Of a DNA stretch of 64,000 nt, positions 1 to 10,518 are shown piece by piece. A program made the position numbers and the translations under genes. Each line of letters begins with the position of its first letter. Positions within the stretch are counted from its first letter, which is position 1. Source of the stretch: Chitinibacter tainanensis DSM 15459 (GTDB lineage Bacteria; Pseudomonadota; Gammaproteobacteria; Burkholderiales; Chitinibacteraceae); the NCBI RefSeq assembly GCF_000429785.1, contig NZ_KE386951.1:544461-608460 (forward strand). The letters run 5' to 3'. A model generated the notes under the pieces. It worked only from the letters and a program-made list of their open reading frames with translations. It made no database searches and was not told the DNA's origin.

Positions 1-277
1 GACGGCGGAAAATGAGATCCAGCGCGCTATAAATCGCTTTCAGCTGCACCCACGGCTGCACCAGCTTTTTCAGCCAGCCCTTGCCGCGCACCCCGGTGAT
101 TTGCAACGTCACCAAATCAATTCCGTGCTGTGGCACCACCCGCGTTTCCATCGCGCCGGCCGCACCCAGCCAAACCACATCCCAGCCTTTGTCACGCAGC
201 GCATTGGCGACAGCCAGCGCGGGGAAAATATGCCCACCGGTACCACCGGCCATCACGAGCAAGGTTCGCTTACTCAT
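1..277 (-). CDS. murG: MurG, UDP-GlcNAc:lipid I GlcNAc transferase (N-terminal part)
   Basis: Membrane-associated glycosyltransferase that converts lipid I to lipid II at the cytoplasmic face. Only the first 92 codons are in the window; the gene runs off the left edge. The visible protein opens with the family's glycine-rich loop, [14 protein letters not shown], followed by the expected FVWLG-like strand (here [13 protein letters not shown]). The start ATG at 277 overlaps the ftsW stop codon (ATGA), so it is translationally coupled and is the last visible gene of the dcw operon. Confidence 0.95.
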   Translation of the reverse strand, partial: MSKRTLLVMAGGTGGHIFPALAVANALRDKGWDVVWLGAAGAMETRVVPQHGIDLVTLQITGVRGKGWLKKLVQPWVQLKAIYSALDLIFRR

Positions 278-1461
278 ACGCGATACCCCCTGATTTGCTG
301 CCGGTTTTCATAATCGATCCGCATCACCAGCCCCAAGGCCAGCAGATTGGCCACAATGCCAGAGCCACCAAACGACAACAGCGGCAAGGTTAGACCCTTG
401 GTCGGCATCAGGCCCATATTCACGCCCATATTGATAAACGACTGAAAACCAATCCAGATCCCAACACCCTGCGCCACCAGCGCATGCCAATGCCGCTCAA
501 GCTTGGTGGCCTGCACGCCAATCGCAAAGGTGCGGAACACCAGAAAGGCAAACAGACAAATCACCACCGCCACGCCCATGAGGCCAAATTCTTCCGCAAT
601 AATCGCCATCAAAAAGTCGGTGTGCGCTTCCGGCAAGTAAGAGAGTTTTTCCACACTGCCGCCCAGACCCACGCCATGCCATTCGCCGCGCCCAAACGCG
701 ATCAGTGAGTGGCTCAGCTGATAGCCCTTGCCATACGGGTCTTGCCACGGATCTAGAAAACCCAGCACCCGCGCGCGCCGATACGGGCTAGAGGCAATCA
801 GCCCGACAAAGGCCACACCCAGAAAGACAATCAGCCCCAGAAACAGCCGCCAGTTAAAACCGCCAAGAAACAAGGCGCCCATCGCAATCGCGGTGATCAC
901 GGTAAACGCGCCAAAATCCGGCTCCAGCAGCAGCAAGCCCCCGACCACGGCCATCACCAAGGCCATGGGCAGCAACACTTTGCTAATACTCTCGCCCAGC
1001 TTGGCTTCCATGCTATTGGCTTTGCGCACGGTGTAATCGGCGGCATATAGCACGGCAAAAAACTTCATCAGCTCGGATGGCTGCAGATTGATCAGACCCA
1101 GACTCAGCCAGCGCCGGCTACCGTTAACCTCACGGCCAATGCCCGGAATCAGCACCAACACCAACAAAATCGTGCCCACAATGAACAGCGATGGCGCCCA
1201 TTGCCGCCATTTTTCGGTCGGGATATTAAACGCCACCAGCGCCGCACAACTGCCAACAAACAGGAAAATCGCGTGCCGCACGAGGAAATAATGCGAGCGA
1301 AAACCGGTGTCTTTATCCACCTCGGCCATCGCAATCGAGGCCGAATACACCATCACCAGGCCAATCGACAGCAGCAGCAATACCGTCCAGAACAGCGCCT
1401 GATCGTAGCTGCTCATGGTGGGTTTCATGCGGCGCATGGCCTGATAGAAAATCTGGCGCAT
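274..1461 (-). CDS. ftsW: FtsW, SEDS-family peptidoglycan polymerase of the divisome
   Basis: Polytopic inner-membrane glycosyltransferase that polymerises lipid II with FtsI at the division septum. The 395-residue protein has about ten hydrophobic segments and the SEDS signatures [20 protein letters not shown] (loop with the conserved acidic residue) and [15 protein letters not shown] near the C-terminus. An open frame continues upstream to 1545, but the ATG at 1461 overlaps the murD stop by one base (TAATG) and begins MRQIFYQ, so I take that as the start. It overlaps murG by four bases downstream. Confidence 0.95.
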   Translation of the reverse strand: MRQIFYQAMRRMKPTMSSYDQALFWTVLLLLSIGLVMVYSASIAMAEVDKDTGFRSHYFLVRHAIFLFVGSCAALVAFNIPTEKWRQWAPSLFIVGTILLVLVLIPGIGREVNGSRRWLSLGLINLQPSELMKFFAVLYAADYTVRKANSMEAKLGESISKVLLPMALVMAVVGGLLLLEPDFGAFTVITAIAMGALFLGGFNWRLFLGLIVFLGVAFVGLIASSPYRRARVLGFLDPWQDPYGKGYQLSHSLIAFGRGEWHGVGLGGSVEKLSYLPEAHTDFLMAIIAEEFGLMGVAVVICLFAFLVFRTFAIGVQATKLERHWHALVAQGVGIWIGFQSFINMGVNMGLMPTKGLTLPLLSFGGSGIVANLLALGLVMRIDYENRQQIRGYRV

Positions 1462-2870
1462 TAGTGCTGCTCCAGCCCTTTCACGGCGGCGATAAACACC
1501 TCGGCGCGGTGATGGTAGTTGCGGAACATATCCAGACTGGCGCACGCAGGCGACAGCAGCACCACATCGCCGGCTTCGGCGATATTGCTGGCCATCATCA
1601 CCGCCATTTCCAGTGAGGGCAGCTGCAGCACGGGCAGGAAATTATCCTCATCGTCGGGCAGGAAGGCCGAACGGGCTTCGTTCAGGGTTTCGGCAATTTG
1701 CGGGCCATCACGGCCAATCAGCAACACGGCGCGGCAGATCCGCTCGCACGCAGGCACTAGCGGGCGGAAATCCTGCCCTTTGCCATCGCCACCGGCAATC
1801 AGCACCACCGGCTGGGTCATACCTTTGAGTGCGGCCTCGGTGGCGCCCACATTGGTGCCTTTCGAGTCGTCGTAATACTTCACGCCAGCCACTTCGGCCA
1901 CAAATTCCACTCGGTGGGGCAGGCCTTTAAAGGCTTTCAGCGCGGCCACCAGCGGGCCGGTGGCCATACCGGCTGCACGGCACAGGGCAATGGCCGCCAA
2001 GGCATTCACGGCATTGTGCAAACCGGCCACCGGCAATTCGCTGGCGCGCAGCAATTCAAACTCGCCACAGCGCAGACTAAAGTCACCGGCGATTTCCACC
2101 AGACCATATTCGCTGTCATTTCGGGGGGTATCGGCCCCAAGCCAAATCACATCGCGGCTTTGACGTGCCATACCCCGGCAATAGCCATCTTCGCGATTCA
2201 GCACTTGCACGCCTAGACCTTCAAAAATACGCGCCTTGGTGGCGGCGTATTCTTTCATGCCGGCATAGCGATCCAGGTGGTCTTCCGACACATTCAGCAC
2301 TGTGGCCGCAGCTGGGCGCAGCGAATAGGTGGTTTCCAGCTGAAAGCTCGATAGCTCCAGCACCCAGGCATCGGGCCATTCGCCACGAGCTTCCCATTCG
2401 GCCAGTGCTGACAGCACCGGTACGCCAATATTGCCGGCCATCACCGTGCGCAGGCCGCTGGCCTCGCACATTTGCGCCACCATGGTGGTAACGGTGGATT
2501 TACCGTTCGAGCCGGTAATGGCAATCACTTTGCCTGGCTGGCCTTGCAAAGCCAGCGCCAGCAATTCGACATCGCCCAGTACCGGAATCCCACGCGCCAG
2601 CGCGGCCGCCACTTCAGGCGTGGCCAGTGGTACGCCCGGGCTGGTAATCAGCACATCGGCGTCGGCAAATGTATCGGCATGAAAAGCGCCCAAGCGCACT
2701 GCCACCTCTGGCAAGGCGGTGCGCAAATGTTCCAGATTAGGTGGCGTGGCGCGTGAATCGGCGACCGTCACCCGGGCGCCTTTACTGGCGAGCCAACGCG
2801 CGGTCGCCAGGCCGGTATCGCCCAGCCCCACCACGATGCAATGTTGATTGTGCAATTGATCGAGCGTCAT
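1461..2870 (-). CDS. murD: MurD, UDP-MurNAc-L-alanine:D-glutamate ligase
   Basis: Cytoplasmic ATP-dependent ligase that adds D-glutamate to UDP-MurNAc-L-Ala. At 469 residues it is of normal family length. It has an N-terminal Rossmann-like UDP-binding domain ([17 protein letters not shown]), the Mur ligase P-loop GSNGKS around residue 120, the central ELSSFQLE motif and the C-terminal YYDDSKGTN segment. It lies between mraY (7-bp gap) and ftsW (1-bp overlap) in the canonical dcw order. Confidence 0.96.
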   Translation of the reverse strand: MTLDQLHNQHCIVVGLGDTGLATARWLASKGARVTVADSRATPPNLEHLRTALPEVAVRLGAFHADTFADADVLITSPGVPLATPEVAAALARGIPVLGDVELLALALQGQPGKVIAITGSNGKSTVTTMVAQMCEASGLRTVMAGNIGVPVLSALAEWEARGEWPDAWVLELSSFQLETTYSLRPAAATVLNVSEDHLDRYAGMKEYAATKARIFEGLGVQVLNREDGYCRGMARQSRDVIWLGADTPRNDSEYGLVEIAGDFSLRCGEFELLRASELPVAGLHNAVNALAAIALCRAAGMATGPLVAALKAFKGLPHRVEFVAEVAGVKYYDDSKGTNVGATEAALKGMTQPVVLIAGGDGKGQDFRPLVPACERICRAVLLIGRDGPQIAETLNEARSAFLPDDEDNFLPVLQLPSLEMAVMMASNIAEAGDVVLLSPACASLDMFRNYHHRAEVFIAAVKGLEQH

Positions 2871-2877
2871 CTTTGCC

Positions 2878-3963
2878 TCAGCGCAGTTTCAGCGTGGCCA
2901 GACCGACCAACACCAGCAGCATGGTGATAATCCAGAAGCGCACCACCACCTGGGTTTCCTTCCAGCCTTTGAGTTCGTAGTGATGGTGTAGCGGCGCCAT
3001 GCGGAAGACCCGTTTCCCCGTCATCTTGAAGCTGGCGACCTGAATCATCACCGACAGTGCCTCCACCACAAACACGCCGCCCATAATCAGCAGCACGATT
3101 TCTTGGCGTACGATCACTGCCACAGTACCCAAGCCGGCGCCCAGCGCCAGCGCGCCCACATCGCCCATAAACACTTCGGCCGGATAGGCGTTGAACCACA
3201 AAAAGCCCAAGCCCGCACCGACCATGGCCGCGCAGAACACGATCAATTCGCCTGCGCCCACCACATGCGGCACGCCCAGATAGGTGGCAAATTTGGCATT
3301 ACCGGCCACATAGGCAAAGATGCAGAATGCCCCAGCCACCAGCACGGTTGGCATAATCGCCAAGCCATCCAGGCCATCGGTCAGGTTCACTGCATTACTG
3401 GTACCGACGATCACGAAATACGTCAGCACGCAAAAGCCCAGCGCGCCAAATGGATAGATGATTTCTTTGTAAAACGGGATGATAAAGCCGGTGTTGGATG
3501 CATCCGGGCCTACGTTCACCAGAAACAGCGCCGCACCAATGGCAATCGCCGATTGGCCAATCATCTTGGCCTTGGCCGACAGGCCTTTCGGGTTTTTCAG
3601 TGCGACTTTCTTGTAATCATCCACAAAGCCAATCACCCCGGTACTCAGGGTGACAATCAGCACCAACCACACATACGGGTTTTTCAGATCGGCCCACAGC
3701 AAGGTGGTCAGCCCGATCGAGAGCAGAATCAGCGTGCCGCCCATGGTCGGGGTGCCGGCCTTTACCAAGTGGGTTTGCGGGCCATCATCGCGCACGGCCT
3801 GCCCCACTTTCAGCTCGGTGAGCTTGCGGATCACATACGGCCCCAGCACCCAGGAGATGCCCAGCGCCGTGATAGTGGCCAGCACAGCGCGCAGCGTGAG
3901 GTAGTTGAATACATTAAAGGCCCGGATCGATTCGCCCAGCCATTGCGTGAGAATAAGCAACAT
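2878..3963 (-). CDS. mraY: MraY, phospho-MurNAc-pentapeptide translocase
   Basis: Integral membrane enzyme that transfers phospho-MurNAc-pentapeptide to undecaprenyl phosphate to make lipid I. The 361-residue protein has about ten membrane segments. Its catalytic loops are conserved: [20 protein letters not shown] and, near the C-terminus, the [13 protein letters not shown] histidine motif. A Shine-Dalgarno sequence (AAGGAG) lies inside the end of murF, 3 bp upstream, so its expression is coupled to murF. Confidence 0.97.
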   Translation of the reverse strand: MLLILTQWLGESIRAFNVFNYLTLRAVLATITALGISWVLGPYVIRKLTELKVGQAVRDDGPQTHLVKAGTPTMGGTLILLSIGLTTLLWADLKNPYVWLVLIVTLSTGVIGFVDDYKKVALKNPKGLSAKAKMIGQSAIAIGAALFLVNVGPDASNTGFIIPFYKEIIYPFGALGFCVLTYFVIVGTSNAVNLTDGLDGLAIMPTVLVAGAFCIFAYVAGNAKFATYLGVPHVVGAGELIVFCAAMVGAGLGFLWFNAYPAEVFMGDVGALALGAGLGTVAVIVRQEIVLLIMGGVFVVEALSVMIQVASFKMTGKRVFRMAPLHHHYELKGWKETQVVVRFWIITMLLVLVGLATLKLR

Positions 3964-3966
3964 GAC

Positions 3967-5346
3967 TTAAGCTCCTTCCGTTGATGCTTGCTCGTGCGCC
4001 AAACCGGCCACGACCGTTTCCATGCGCATAAAGCGCGACCCTTTGACCAGCACTTGCGTTTCAGGCGTGAGCAGCGCGCGGGCGGCGGCGATGGCGCTAG
4101 CGTGATCAGCGCAATGCTGCGCGCCGGCGCCAAAGGCCTCTACCGCATACTGCATATGGGTACCCACTGCAATCAAATGCTGAATACCCTTTTCACGTGC
4201 ATACCCCCCGATCTCGGCATGGCGCTCCGGCGCATCTGCGCCCACTTCGCCCATATCGCCCAAGATCAGCAAGGTGGGGCGGCCTTGCGCCCCGATCGCG
4301 GCCAGCACATTCACCGCCGCTTTCATCGAATCGGGATTGGCGTTGTAGGTGTCATCCAGCACCGCGGCGCCATTAAAGGCCTGCTTGGCTTGCAGGCGGC
4401 CTTTCACGCCCTGCCACTGGCACAAGCCCTGCGCAATCTGCGCCACGCTCACGCCGCAGGCATGAGCTGCGGCAGCGGCCGCCAAGGCATTGCGCACATT
4501 GTGTTCACCCGGCACGGCCAGATTCACCGCTGCGGTGCCCGCAGGGGTCTGCAATTCGAACTGGCTGCCCGTAGCGGCCAGCTGCACCGCGTGAGCCCGG
4601 ATATCGCCCGCAAGACCAAAGGTGAGCTGCGTTTGCGCGCCAGCCAATTGCTGCCACAGCGATGCATGCGGGTCATCGGCGTTAATCACCGCTACCCCGC
4701 GCGTCACCAGCCCGGCAAAAATCTCGCCCTTCGCCCGCGCCACACCTTCCACCGAGCCCAGCGCTTCCAGATGCGCTGCACCAGCGTTATTCACCAGCGC
4801 CACATCGGGCTGCGCAATGTGGGTGAGGTAATCGATTTCACCGAAATGATTCATCCCCATTTCGGCCACCACATAGCGATGCTGGGCTCGAATACCCAGC
4901 ACGGTCAGTGGCAAACCAATATGGTTATTCAGATTGCCTTGGGTGGCGTGTACGTATTCGCTACCGCCCGCGGCCACGGCAAAAATCGAGGCCAGCATTT
5001 CTTTCACGCTGGTTTTGCCATTGCTGCCGGTGACGCCCACCAGCGGAATCGCCGCATGCTGGCGCCGCCAATAGGCCGCCAGCTGCCCCAACGCGGCCAG
5101 TGTATCCGCTACTTGCAGGCGATTGCCTGCACCCGGCTGCTCCACCAGCGCGGCCACGGCGCCTTGCGCCAAAGCGCCGGCGACAAAATCATGGGCGTCA
5201 AAGCGCTCGCCCTTGAGCGCGACAAACAGATCGCCCGGTCGCACGTCACGACTGTCGGTCGTGACGCGACTAAATTGCAGCTCAGCATCGCTGACCTGCA
5301 GCTGGGCCTGAAGCGCTTGCGCGGCTTCCCGCAAACTCAACATCAT
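3967..5346 (-). CDS. murF: MurF, UDP-MurNAc-tripeptide:D-Ala-D-Ala ligase
   Basis: Cytoplasmic ligase that completes the pentapeptide precursor by adding D-Ala-D-Ala. At 459 residues it is full length. The Mur ligase ATP loop VTGSNGKTSVKEM is near residue 105, followed by the NNHIGLPLT motif typical of MurF and by DDTYNANPDSM in the C-terminal half. The start ATG overlaps the last base of the murE stop (TAATG). Confidence 0.96.
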   Translation of the reverse strand: MMLSLREAAQALQAQLQVSDAELQFSRVTTDSRDVRPGDLFVALKGERFDAHDFVAGALAQGAVAALVEQPGAGNRLQVADTLAALGQLAAYWRRQHAAIPLVGVTGSNGKTSVKEMLASIFAVAAGGSEYVHATQGNLNNHIGLPLTVLGIRAQHRYVVAEMGMNHFGEIDYLTHIAQPDVALVNNAGAAHLEALGSVEGVARAKGEIFAGLVTRGVAVINADDPHASLWQQLAGAQTQLTFGLAGDIRAHAVQLAATGSQFELQTPAGTAAVNLAVPGEHNVRNALAAAAAAHACGVSVAQIAQGLCQWQGVKGRLQAKQAFNGAAVLDDTYNANPDSMKAAVNVLAAIGAQGRPTLLILGDMGEVGADAPERHAEIGGYAREKGIQHLIAVGTHMQYAVEAFGAGAQHCADHASAIAAARALLTPETQVLVKGSRFMRMETVVAGLAHEQASTEGA

Positions 5347-6827
5347 TACTTCTTTTTCCTTAACAGCGCTTTTTGAGCCTGTTCCACATCATCGAAGTGG
5401 TAACGCTGGCCCTGAATTTCCTGATAGTTTTCGTGCCCCTTGCCGGCGATCAGAATCACATCATTGGCATGCGCCATTTCGATCGCGTCAGCAATGGCCG
5501 CGGCGCGGTCAGATTCGATCGCGTAATTGGCATGGCCCGTGCCCGGCACCCCCGACACACCCGCAACGATGTCCTGGATAATCGCTTTCGGGGTTTCGCT
5601 GCGCGGATTGTCACTGGTAATCACCACTGAATCGGCCAGTCGGCAGGCAATCTCGCCCATCAGCGGGCGTTTGCCGCTATCGCGGTCACCGCCGCAGCCA
5701 AACACGCAATACAGCCTCGCCCCTGTTGGCATGGCTTCGCGCAGCGTCATCAGCACTTTTTCCAGCGCATCAGGGGTATGGGCGTAATCCACCACTACCA
5801 GCGGCAGGCCATCACCACCCAGCCGCTGCATCCGCCCCGCCGCCGGTTGCACCGCGCCCAGCGCGGCACTGGCTGCCTCCAAGGCCACGCCTTGCGCCAG
5901 CAGCACGCCCAAGCACGCCAGCAAATTGCTGGCATTAAAGCGGCCCAGCATCGGCGAGCGAATTTGCGTTTCGCCCAGCGGGGTTTGCACCGTCAGCGTG
6001 AGCCCTTGCAGCGAAGAATCAAGCTGGGTGCAGCGCAAATCGCCGGCAAAAAAGCCATACGAAAAGACCGTTTTGGCGCTGGTAAAGCCCAGCAGTTCCC
6101 GCCCGAACGGATCATCAGCATTGATAACCGCAGCTTGCAAACCGTCCCACTCAAACAATTTGGCCTTGGCCGCGCCATAGGCCTGCATGCTGCCGTGATA
6201 ATCCAGATGATCGCGGGTTAAATTGGTAAACACCGCGGTATGAAACGGCACGCCATGCGCGCGCGCTTGCACCAATCCATGCGAAGAAACTTCCATCGCC
6301 ACCTGGGTCGCCCCGGCATGCTGAAAGCGCGCCAGCCAATGCTGCAGGCTAACCGGGTCGAGCGTGGTATGCGTCGAGCTTTCCAATTCGCCGACAAAAC
6401 CATTACCCAGTGTACCGAGCACGCCGGCCTTGCCACCCAGCGCATTAAACGCCTGTGCCAACCAGTTCGCAATGGAAGTTTTGCCATTGGTACCAGTGAT
6501 ACCAACCACCGGTATCTGGCTGAAGTCATTATTTAATAAGCGCCCCACCAAGATACCCACCTGATCACGCAGGCCGGGCACGGCGATATTTGGCACTTGG
6601 TGGCTCTCATCCCACTGATAACCTTCGGCTTCCCAGATCACTGCCGCCGCGCCATTGGCGAGCGCACTGGCGATGTAACGCCGGCCATCCGCGTATTCAC
6701 CCTGATAGGCCACAAACACATCACCGGGCTGCACCTTGCGGCTATCAGTCACCAGCGGTCGGCCATTCACCAAGGCGGCGATGGCGGCGAAATCATATGC
6801 AGGGAGTGTCCAGCTCGCAGGTTTCAT
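5346..6827 (-). CDS. murE: MurE, UDP-MurNAc-L-Ala-D-Glu:meso-diaminopimelate ligase
   Basis: Adds the third amino acid of the peptidoglycan stem peptide. The 493-residue protein has the P-loop GITGTNGKTS around residue 115 and the motif TSDNPRSE near residue 405. The DNPR tetrapeptide is known to select meso-diaminopimelate rather than lysine, as expected for a Gram-negative cell wall. ATG overlaps the ftsI stop (ATGA). Confidence 0.97.
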   Translation of the reverse strand: MKPASWTLPAYDFAAIAALVNGRPLVTDSRKVQPGDVFVAYQGEYADGRRYIASALANGAAAVIWEAEGYQWDESHQVPNIAVPGLRDQVGILVGRLLNNDFSQIPVVGITGTNGKTSIANWLAQAFNALGGKAGVLGTLGNGFVGELESSTHTTLDPVSLQHWLARFQHAGATQVAMEVSSHGLVQARAHGVPFHTAVFTNLTRDHLDYHGSMQAYGAAKAKLFEWDGLQAAVINADDPFGRELLGFTSAKTVFSYGFFAGDLRCTQLDSSLQGLTLTVQTPLGETQIRSPMLGRFNASNLLACLGVLLAQGVALEAASAALGAVQPAAGRMQRLGGDGLPLVVVDYAHTPDALEKVLMTLREAMPTGARLYCVFGCGGDRDSGKRPLMGEIACRLADSVVITSDNPRSETPKAIIQDIVAGVSGVPGTGHANYAIESDRAAAIADAIEMAHANDVILIAGKGHENYQEIQGQRYHFDDVEQAQKALLRKKK

Positions 6828-8677
6828 GTTTCTTCCTTGATTTCCAGCTCTTCGCTTGGCAACAGGATATTGTTGGTCGGCGCATCCGGCGGTACACCCA
6901 GCAAACGCAGGCTGCCCGCCACCACATTACTGAACACCGGCGCGGCCACCAGACCGCCATAGCGCATTTCAAATGCCGGCTCGTCGATCATCACCGCCAC
7001 AATCAGGCGTGGATTAGAAATCGGCGCCAAACCGACAAACGAACCCACCCGTGCGGTGTCGGAATACACCCCATTCACCAGTTTTTTCGCCGTACCGGTT
7101 TTACCGCCCACGCGGTAGCCGACCACTTGGGCGCGGGTGGCGGTACCACCCGGCAAGGTCACCATTTCCAGCATCTTGCGCACTTGTGCGGCCGTCTCGG
7201 CGCTAATGACCTGCTTGCCCGGCGCCGGGGCCACCAATTTGGTAAAGGTCACAGGGTGCACTTCGCCATTGCCAGCAAACATCTGGTACGCCCGTGCCAT
7301 CTGCATCACGGTCACCGATACCCCGTAGCCATAAGACATGGTGGCCTGCTCGATGGGGCGCCAGGTTTTCCATGGCCGTACCCGGCCTGGCGATTCGCCC
7401 GGGAAGCCGGTATTGAGTTTTTCGCCAAAGCCCACGTCATGCAGGAAATTCGACATCTCCTCGCGCTCCATCATCAGCGCCATTTTCACGGCGCCGACGT
7501 TGGATGATTTCTGGATGATCTGCTCGATGGTCATCGCGCCACCGGGGTGATCATCGCGAATGGTGGCCGGGCCAATGGTCATCCGCCCGCCATCGGTATT
7601 GAGCACGGTGGTAGGTTTGACCTTGCCGGCATTCAGTGCCATGGCCGCGGTCACGGCTTTCATGGTCGAGCCGGGCTCATACAGATCGGTGAGCGCGCGA
7701 TTGCGCTTGTGGGCCGGGTCAATCCGGGCGCGGCTATTGGGGTTGTAAGACGGCGCATTGGCCATCGCCAGCACTTCGCCGGTGCGGGCATCCAGCACCA
7801 CAATCGCGCCACCCACGGCCTTGCTGTTATCCACGGCATTTTTCAGCTCGCGATAGGCCAGATATTGAATCCGCCGGTCGATCGAAAGCTGAAGATTTTG
7901 CCCTTCCTGCGGCGGCACGATGGTAGAAACATCTTCAACGATGTAGCCGCGGCGATCGCGAATGACTGTGCGCGAGCCGGGTTTGCCGGCTAGCATGGCG
8001 TCTTTGGTCAGCTCAAAGCCTTCCTGGCCCTTGCTATCCAGATTGGTAAAGCCGACCACATGGGCCATCACTTCACCGGCCGGATAGTAGCGGCGGTATT
8101 CGGTTTGCGAATACACGCCCGGAATATTCAGCGCCAGCACCCGCTTGGCATCAGCCGGCGAAATATGCCGCTTCACCCACAGAAAATCGGGGCGAGTTTC
8201 CTTACCCTCTTTGTTTTTGCGGGTAACGGTGACTTTGCCCAGCAAGTCGTCGTAAGAGAGCCCCAAAAGGCCAGCCAGCGATTTGATCTCGGCACGTGAC
8301 ACTGGCACCTGATCATCATCACTTTCCTGCTTCCATTCTTTGTGGCGCGTTTCGCCTTCGGGCAAGACGCGCATATTGCGCGGGCTTAGCCAGATAGATT
8401 GCACCGGCGTCGAGATCGCCAATGGCTCGCCATTACGATCGGTGATCATGCCGCGATTGGGCTCGAGTTTCAGCGTCCGGCGATAGCGTGCATCGCCCTG
8501 GTCCTGCAGAAACTCTTCATTCATGACCTGTAAATAAATACTGCGACCCAAGAGGGTCGCAAACAGGGCGAGCAGACAGGTGAGGACAAACCACACCCGC
8601 CAGCGTTCTAATTTGGGCTTGACCGCGTATTTGGGTTGGCGACGACCACTGGTCATCAGACGGGCCTGTTTCATCAT
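6824..8677 (-). CDS. ftsI: FtsI (PBP3), septal peptidoglycan transpeptidase
   Basis: Division-specific class B penicillin-binding protein that cross-links septal peptidoglycan and partners with FtsW. At 617 residues it has a short cytoplasmic N-terminus, one membrane anchor at about residues 28-50 and a dimerisation domain. The transpeptidase domain has SxxK as EPGSTMKAV (serine near 335), SxN as KSSNVGAVK and KTGT as VGGKTGTAKK (near 526). It overlaps ftsL (ATGATG around the ftsL stop) and murE. Confidence 0.97.
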   Translation of the reverse strand: MMKQARLMTSGRRQPKYAVKPKLERWRVWFVLTCLLALFATLLGRSIYLQVMNEEFLQDQGDARYRRTLKLEPNRGMITDRNGEPLAISTPVQSIWLSPRNMRVLPEGETRHKEWKQESDDDQVPVSRAEIKSLAGLLGLSYDDLLGKVTVTRKNKEGKETRPDFLWVKRHISPADAKRVLALNIPGVYSQTEYRRYYPAGEVMAHVVGFTNLDSKGQEGFELTKDAMLAGKPGSRTVIRDRRGYIVEDVSTIVPPQEGQNLQLSIDRRIQYLAYRELKNAVDNSKAVGGAIVVLDARTGEVLAMANAPSYNPNSRARIDPAHKRNRALTDLYEPGSTMKAVTAAMALNAGKVKPTTVLNTDGGRMTIGPATIRDDHPGGAMTIEQIIQKSSNVGAVKMALMMEREEMSNFLHDVGFGEKLNTGFPGESPGRVRPWKTWRPIEQATMSYGYGVSVTVMQMARAYQMFAGNGEVHPVTFTKLVAPAPGKQVISAETAAQVRKMLEMVTLPGGTATRAQVVGYRVGGKTGTAKKLVNGVYSDTARVGSFVGLAPISNPRLIVAVMIDEPAFEMRYGGLVAAPVFSNVVAGSLRLLGVPPDAPTNNILLPSEELEIKEET

Positions 8678-8976
8678 GGCAAGTCCGACACCTGCGGTTT
8701 TTGGACTTGTTGCCCGTGTTCGAGAATCACTTGGGTGCGATTAGCCGGTGCCACCTGCATACTCAGGCGGTTTGCCGCTTCAGATTCAATCCGTGAATGC
8801 ATCGCCCAGGTGCTTTGTTCCAGCTGCAGCTGGCCCCATTCAACATTCAGTTTGCGGGTTTGGGCATCTTGTTTTTGCAGCTCGATATACAACTTGCGCG
8901 CTTTATGCTGGCTGGTAATCACCCCCATCGCGCACACAATCAAGATACTGAGCAAAAACAGATTCAAGCGGGTCAT
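8674..8976 (-). CDS. ftsL: FtsL, cell division protein
   Basis: Small bitopic membrane protein of the FtsQLB complex. The 100 residues comprise a very short cytoplasmic tail, one membrane helix (about residues 4-22) and a periplasmic heptad-like coiled coil ([20 protein letters not shown]). Sequence conservation in this family is weak; position between rsmH and ftsI, size and topology support the call. It overlaps both neighbours by four bases. Confidence 0.92.
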   Translation of the reverse strand: MTRLNLFLLSILIVCAMGVITSQHKARKLYIELQKQDAQTRKLNVEWGQLQLEQSTWAMHSRIESEAANRLSMQVAPANRTQVILEHGQQVQKPQVSDLP

Positions 8977-9926
8977 CGCAGCTCCCCGCTGGTGCGCTCG
9001 GCAATGCGCAGAATCGCACTGCGCGCACGCGGGTTAGCGCTCACTTCCTCGACCGACGGCCGCACGGGCTTGCCCAAGACCTTCAGCGGCGCGGGCGCAA
9101 TTTCGCTGGCCATCACCGGCAAACGGCTGGGCAGCTGATCAGCCGTGGCCTGATCCTGCATAAAGCGCTTCACGATCCGGTCTTCCAGCGAATGAAAGGC
9201 AATCACCGACAACCGACCGGCGGGCGCGAGCAAAGCCAGCGCCTGCGGCAGCGTTAGCGATAACTCCTCAAGCTCGCGATTGACGTAAATCCGTATAGCT
9301 TGGAAGGTACGCGTCGCCGGGTCCTGGCCCGGCTCACGGGTCCGGACTGCCGTTGCCAAGACCGCGGCAAGTTCGCCTGTTGTTGCAAAAGGTTGGACTG
9401 CCCTACGCGCAACAATCGCTGCTGCAACCTGCCTAGCAAACCGTTCTTCGCCATAATCTTTTACCACCTCTGCAATGTCTTTCTCATCGGCCGTATTCAA
9501 CCAATCGGCCGCGGTTATACCCCGCGTGGTATCCATGCGCATATCAAGCGGAGCATCAAACCGGAAGCTAAACCCCCGGGCACCGTCATCCAGCTGTGGC
9601 GAGGAAACCCCCAAATCCATCAGCAGACCATCGATGCGGGAGACGCCCAGTTGCGCCAGCGAATCAGTCAGCGTGACGTAGCCCTCGTGCACGATGGTGA
9701 AACGCGGATCGCTAATCGTGGCCGCTTCGGCAATCGCATATGGATCTTTATCAAACGCAATCAGCCGGCCCGTCGGCCCCAAGCGCGACAAAATCAAACG
9801 CGAATGGCCACCACGACCAAATGTGCAATCGACATACACGCCATCCGGCTTGATCGCCAGTGCATCTACTGCCTCTTGCAGTAATACCGTGCGGTGCACG
9901 AAGTTTCCTGCCGCGCCTTCGCTCAC
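8973..9926 (-). CDS. rsmH: RsmH, 16S rRNA (cytosine1402-N4)-methyltransferase
   Basis: SAM-dependent methyltransferase that modifies C1402 in the ribosomal P site. The 317-residue protein shows the conserved start [13 protein letters not shown], the SAM loop [10 protein letters not shown] near residue 35, the [13 protein letters not shown] motif and the C-terminal [16 protein letters not shown] block. Translation starts at GTG 9926, which overlaps the mraZ stop (GTGA). Confidence 0.96.
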   Translation of the reverse strand: MSEGAAGNFVHRTVLLQEAVDALAIKPDGVYVDCTFGRGGHSRLILSRLGPTGRLIAFDKDPYAIAEAATISDPRFTIVHEGYVTLTDSLAQLGVSRIDGLLMDLGVSSPQLDDGARGFSFRFDAPLDMRMDTTRGITAADWLNTADEKDIAEVVKDYGEERFARQVAAAIVARRAVQPFATTGELAAVLATAVRTREPGQDPATRTFQAIRIYVNRELEELSLTLPQALALLAPAGRLSVIAFHSLEDRIVKRFMQDQATADQLPSRLPVMASEIAPAPLKVLGKPVRPSVEEVSANPRARSAILRIAERTSGELR

Positions 9927-10360
9927 AGCACAATCCCTTGCATATTGCTTTCCAACTCATGCGGCGCCATGGCCATGACCTGATCGGTCACGGCATTCCA
10001 TTTCGCCTCATCCCACAACTCAAATTTGCTACCCATTCCCACCAACACCACGCTTTTATCCAGCTGAGCGCGTTGCCGTAATGTGGGCGGAATCAACACC
10101 CGTCCAGCCGCATCCATATCCAGCTCTTCCGCATGACCGACAATCAAACGGCGAATTGGCATATGCACGCCTGAGAGTTGATTGAGCTGATCCCGCACTG
10201 GAATCCAGTCCGGCTCCGGATAAATCAGCAAGCAACCTGCCGGCTCGATGGTGATCACCAGTTTGCCCTGAGCCCGCGACAACAGGGCGTCACGGTGCTT
10301 AGCCGGAATGGCCAACCGCCCTTTGCTGTCGAGGTTTAAAGACGAAACACCACCAAACAT
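9923..10360 (-). CDS. mraZ: MraZ, transcriptional repressor of the dcw operon
   Basis: AbrB/SpoVT-fold DNA-binding protein with two MraZ domains, 145 residues. The frame is open to 10402, but the family always begins [19 protein letters not shown], which places the start at ATG 10360 with an AAGG about ten bases upstream. Both copies of the fold are visible: [17 protein letters not shown] at the N-terminus and [18 protein letters not shown] in the second half. It should bind the TGGG repeats just upstream and control its own operon. Confidence 0.95.
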   Translation of the reverse strand: MFGGVSSLNLDSKGRLAIPAKHRDALLSRAQGKLVITIEPAGCLLIYPEPDWIPVRDQLNQLSGVHMPIRRLIVGHAEELDMDAAGRVLIPPTLRQRAQLDKSVVLVGMGSKFELWDEAKWNAVTDQVMAMAPHELESNMQGIVL

Positions 10361-10448
10361 GAACAAATAGCCTTGCGCAATGTGCCCGGAATTGATCACC
10401 ACTCGGAGTGACTAAGCGTGCGTTTTCTGCCCGAAAAATGCACTTTTA

Positions 10449-10473
10449 CCCACTTTCTCCCACTGCGCCCCAC
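10449..10473 (-). promoter_or_regulatory. MraZ box array (three GTGGG repeats, 10-bp period)
   Basis: On the minus strand GTGGG occurs at 10473-10469, 10463-10459 and 10453-10449, each separated by five bases. This is the known architecture of the MraZ operator: TGGGN direct repeats with five-base spacers. They sit just downstream of the predicted -10 element and about 90-110 bp before the mraZ ATG. Confidence 0.88.
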
Positions 10474-10500
10474 TATAGAGGAAAAAAAAACCCGACACAA
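10473..10500 (-). promoter_or_regulatory. Probable dcw operon promoter
   Basis: Minus strand TTGTGT (10500-10495) and TATAGT (10478-10473) are separated by 16 bases, a reasonable sigma-70 promoter. The MraZ boxes begin at the edge of the -10, which fits repression by occlusion. The -35 overlaps a terminator-like hairpin, which is unusual. Confidence 0.6.
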
Positions 10501-10518
10501 GTTGCGTCGGGCGTTTTT
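10490..10518. terminator. Bidirectional rho-independent terminator before dcw
   Basis: The inverted repeat CCCGAC/GTCGGG (10491-10511) is followed by a T run on the plus strand and by eight T on the minus strand. It would stop minus-strand transcription arriving from the 10.5-11.2 kb region before the dcw promoter. Confidence 0.75.

Noticed and set aside
3103..5376. Long plus-strand frames opposite mraY and murF
   Set aside because: Both are exact shadows of strongly conserved dcw genes and show no domain.
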